A stretch of 5,605 nucleotides of DNA from Chloroflexi bacterium RBG_16_51_16 (GTDB lineage Bacteria > Chloroflexota > Anaerolineae > Anaerolineales > Villigracilaceae): positions 1-5,605 of the forward strand of contig MGNL01000171.1 in assembly GCA_001796785.1 (NCBI GenBank), given 5' to 3'. This document shows, piece by piece, positions 5,288 through 5,605 of this stretch. Numbering within the stretch: position 1 is the stretch's first letter; the number at the start of each line of letters is the position of its first letter. The notes under the pieces are model-generated. The model was not told where the DNA came from, ran no database searches, and was given only the letters and a program-made list of their open reading frames with translations. Made by a program: the position numbers and the translations under genes.

Positions 5288-5605
5288 TCAGGCAGCCGTC
5301 ATCGCAACGCTGCGCAGGTTGTGTTTATCGATGTGCTTCAGGCTTTCGGGGCTGAGGTTCCGGTCCAGCAGCCTCATTTCCTGCCCGATCAATTCCAGGT
5401 TCGTGGCTTCCCCGGCATAATCTCGGGCAGCGTTCAATAACGTGGACAGCCTGTCGGCCAGGGTTGCCCCCTCGTATTCTTCAGGGATACCGATTTGCAG
5501 GTTTCCAAATGTAAATTGCCACCGCTTAGCATTGGATATGCCGCTCAGGTGCTCGAACAACCGGTCTGCGATTAATTCTCCGCTGAATTGCTGGATCAGG
5601 GAATA
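5288..5605 (-). CDS. Hypothetical protein, C-terminal part (5' end beyond the window)
   Basis: An open minus-strand frame enters at the right edge and stops with TGA at 5290-5288, giving 105 residues. There is no ATG in frame. The TTG at 5560 is internal to a frame that stays open to the edge and has no convincing ribosome site, so I take the start as outside the window. The visible part is soluble and appears mixed alpha/beta then helical, for example LADRLSTLLNAARDYAGEATNLELIGQEMRLLDRNL (about 49-84 of the fragment). It has no cysteine, no membrane segment and no motif I recognise. Its reality is supported by the terminator at 5139-5201 with its better U tract on this strand, by the convergent arrangement and by protein-like composition. 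No function is proposed. Confidence 0.6.
   Translation of the reverse strand, partial: YSLIQQFSGELIADRLFEHLSGISNAKRWQFTFGNLQIGIPEEYEGATLADRLSTLLNAARDYAGEATNLELIGQEMRLLDRNLSPESLKHIDKHNLRSVAMTAA

Noticed and set aside
5171..5440. Plus-strand frame of 89 codons near the right edge
   Set aside because: It starts inside the terminator hairpin, has no ribosome site, and overlaps the better-supported minus-strand gene.

Overview
The window is a bacterial chromosomal segment of moderate to high GC content, with ordinary Shine-Dalgarno sites, sigma70-type promoters and intrinsic terminators. The SHMT variant (insert after the YAEGYP motif) and the style of the other genes remind me of Chloroflexota, perhaps Anaerolineae. 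This is recollection of family resemblance, not a search result. No mobile element, CRISPR array or phage gene is visible.

Layout, left to right. (1) At the left edge, on the minus strand, lies the N-terminal 199 codons of a fumarylacetoacetate hydrolase family enzyme; its 3' end is outside the window. (2) A divergent plus-strand promoter at 667-695 leads into two tRNA-type sequences in direct head-to-tail contact. The first (764-837) has a tRNA 5' half and an Ala-like TGC anticodon arm but a ruined 3' half. The second (838-911) is an intact tRNA-Val(TAC). They share an exact 27-bp 5' segment. (3) A 143-residue SRPBCC-fold protein follows (958-1389), closed by a textbook intrinsic terminator (1423-1457). 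(4) A near-consensus promoter (1473-1501) drives the main gene, 1563-4685, one uninterrupted 1040-codon frame. (5) Downstream are a hairpin, a small two-helix membrane protein (4767-5111), a bidirectional terminator (5139-5201), and the C-terminal 105 codons of an unrecognised minus-strand gene running off the right edge.

The point of interest is the 1040-residue protein. Its N-terminal ~430 residues are a complete serine hydroxymethyltransferase (GlyA) and its C-terminal ~400 residues are a complete glycine-cleavage T-protein (GcvT, aminomethyltransferase). Both enzymes interconvert tetrahydrofolate and 5,10-methylene-tetrahydrofolate with glycine as the shared amino acid. The fusion would therefore place on one chain the two folate-dependent steps of glycine-serine interconversion: two glycines to serine plus CO2 and NH3, or the reverse, or the glycine/serine steps of a reductive glycine route. 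The ~200 residues between them are not a simple linker. About 76 of them align by eye with the N-terminal part of the GcvT in the same polypeptide but lack its catalytic Asp-Asp pair, which suggests a second, decayed GcvT-like module. No gcvH or gcvP gene is in the window, so the partner H- and P-proteins must be encoded elsewhere.
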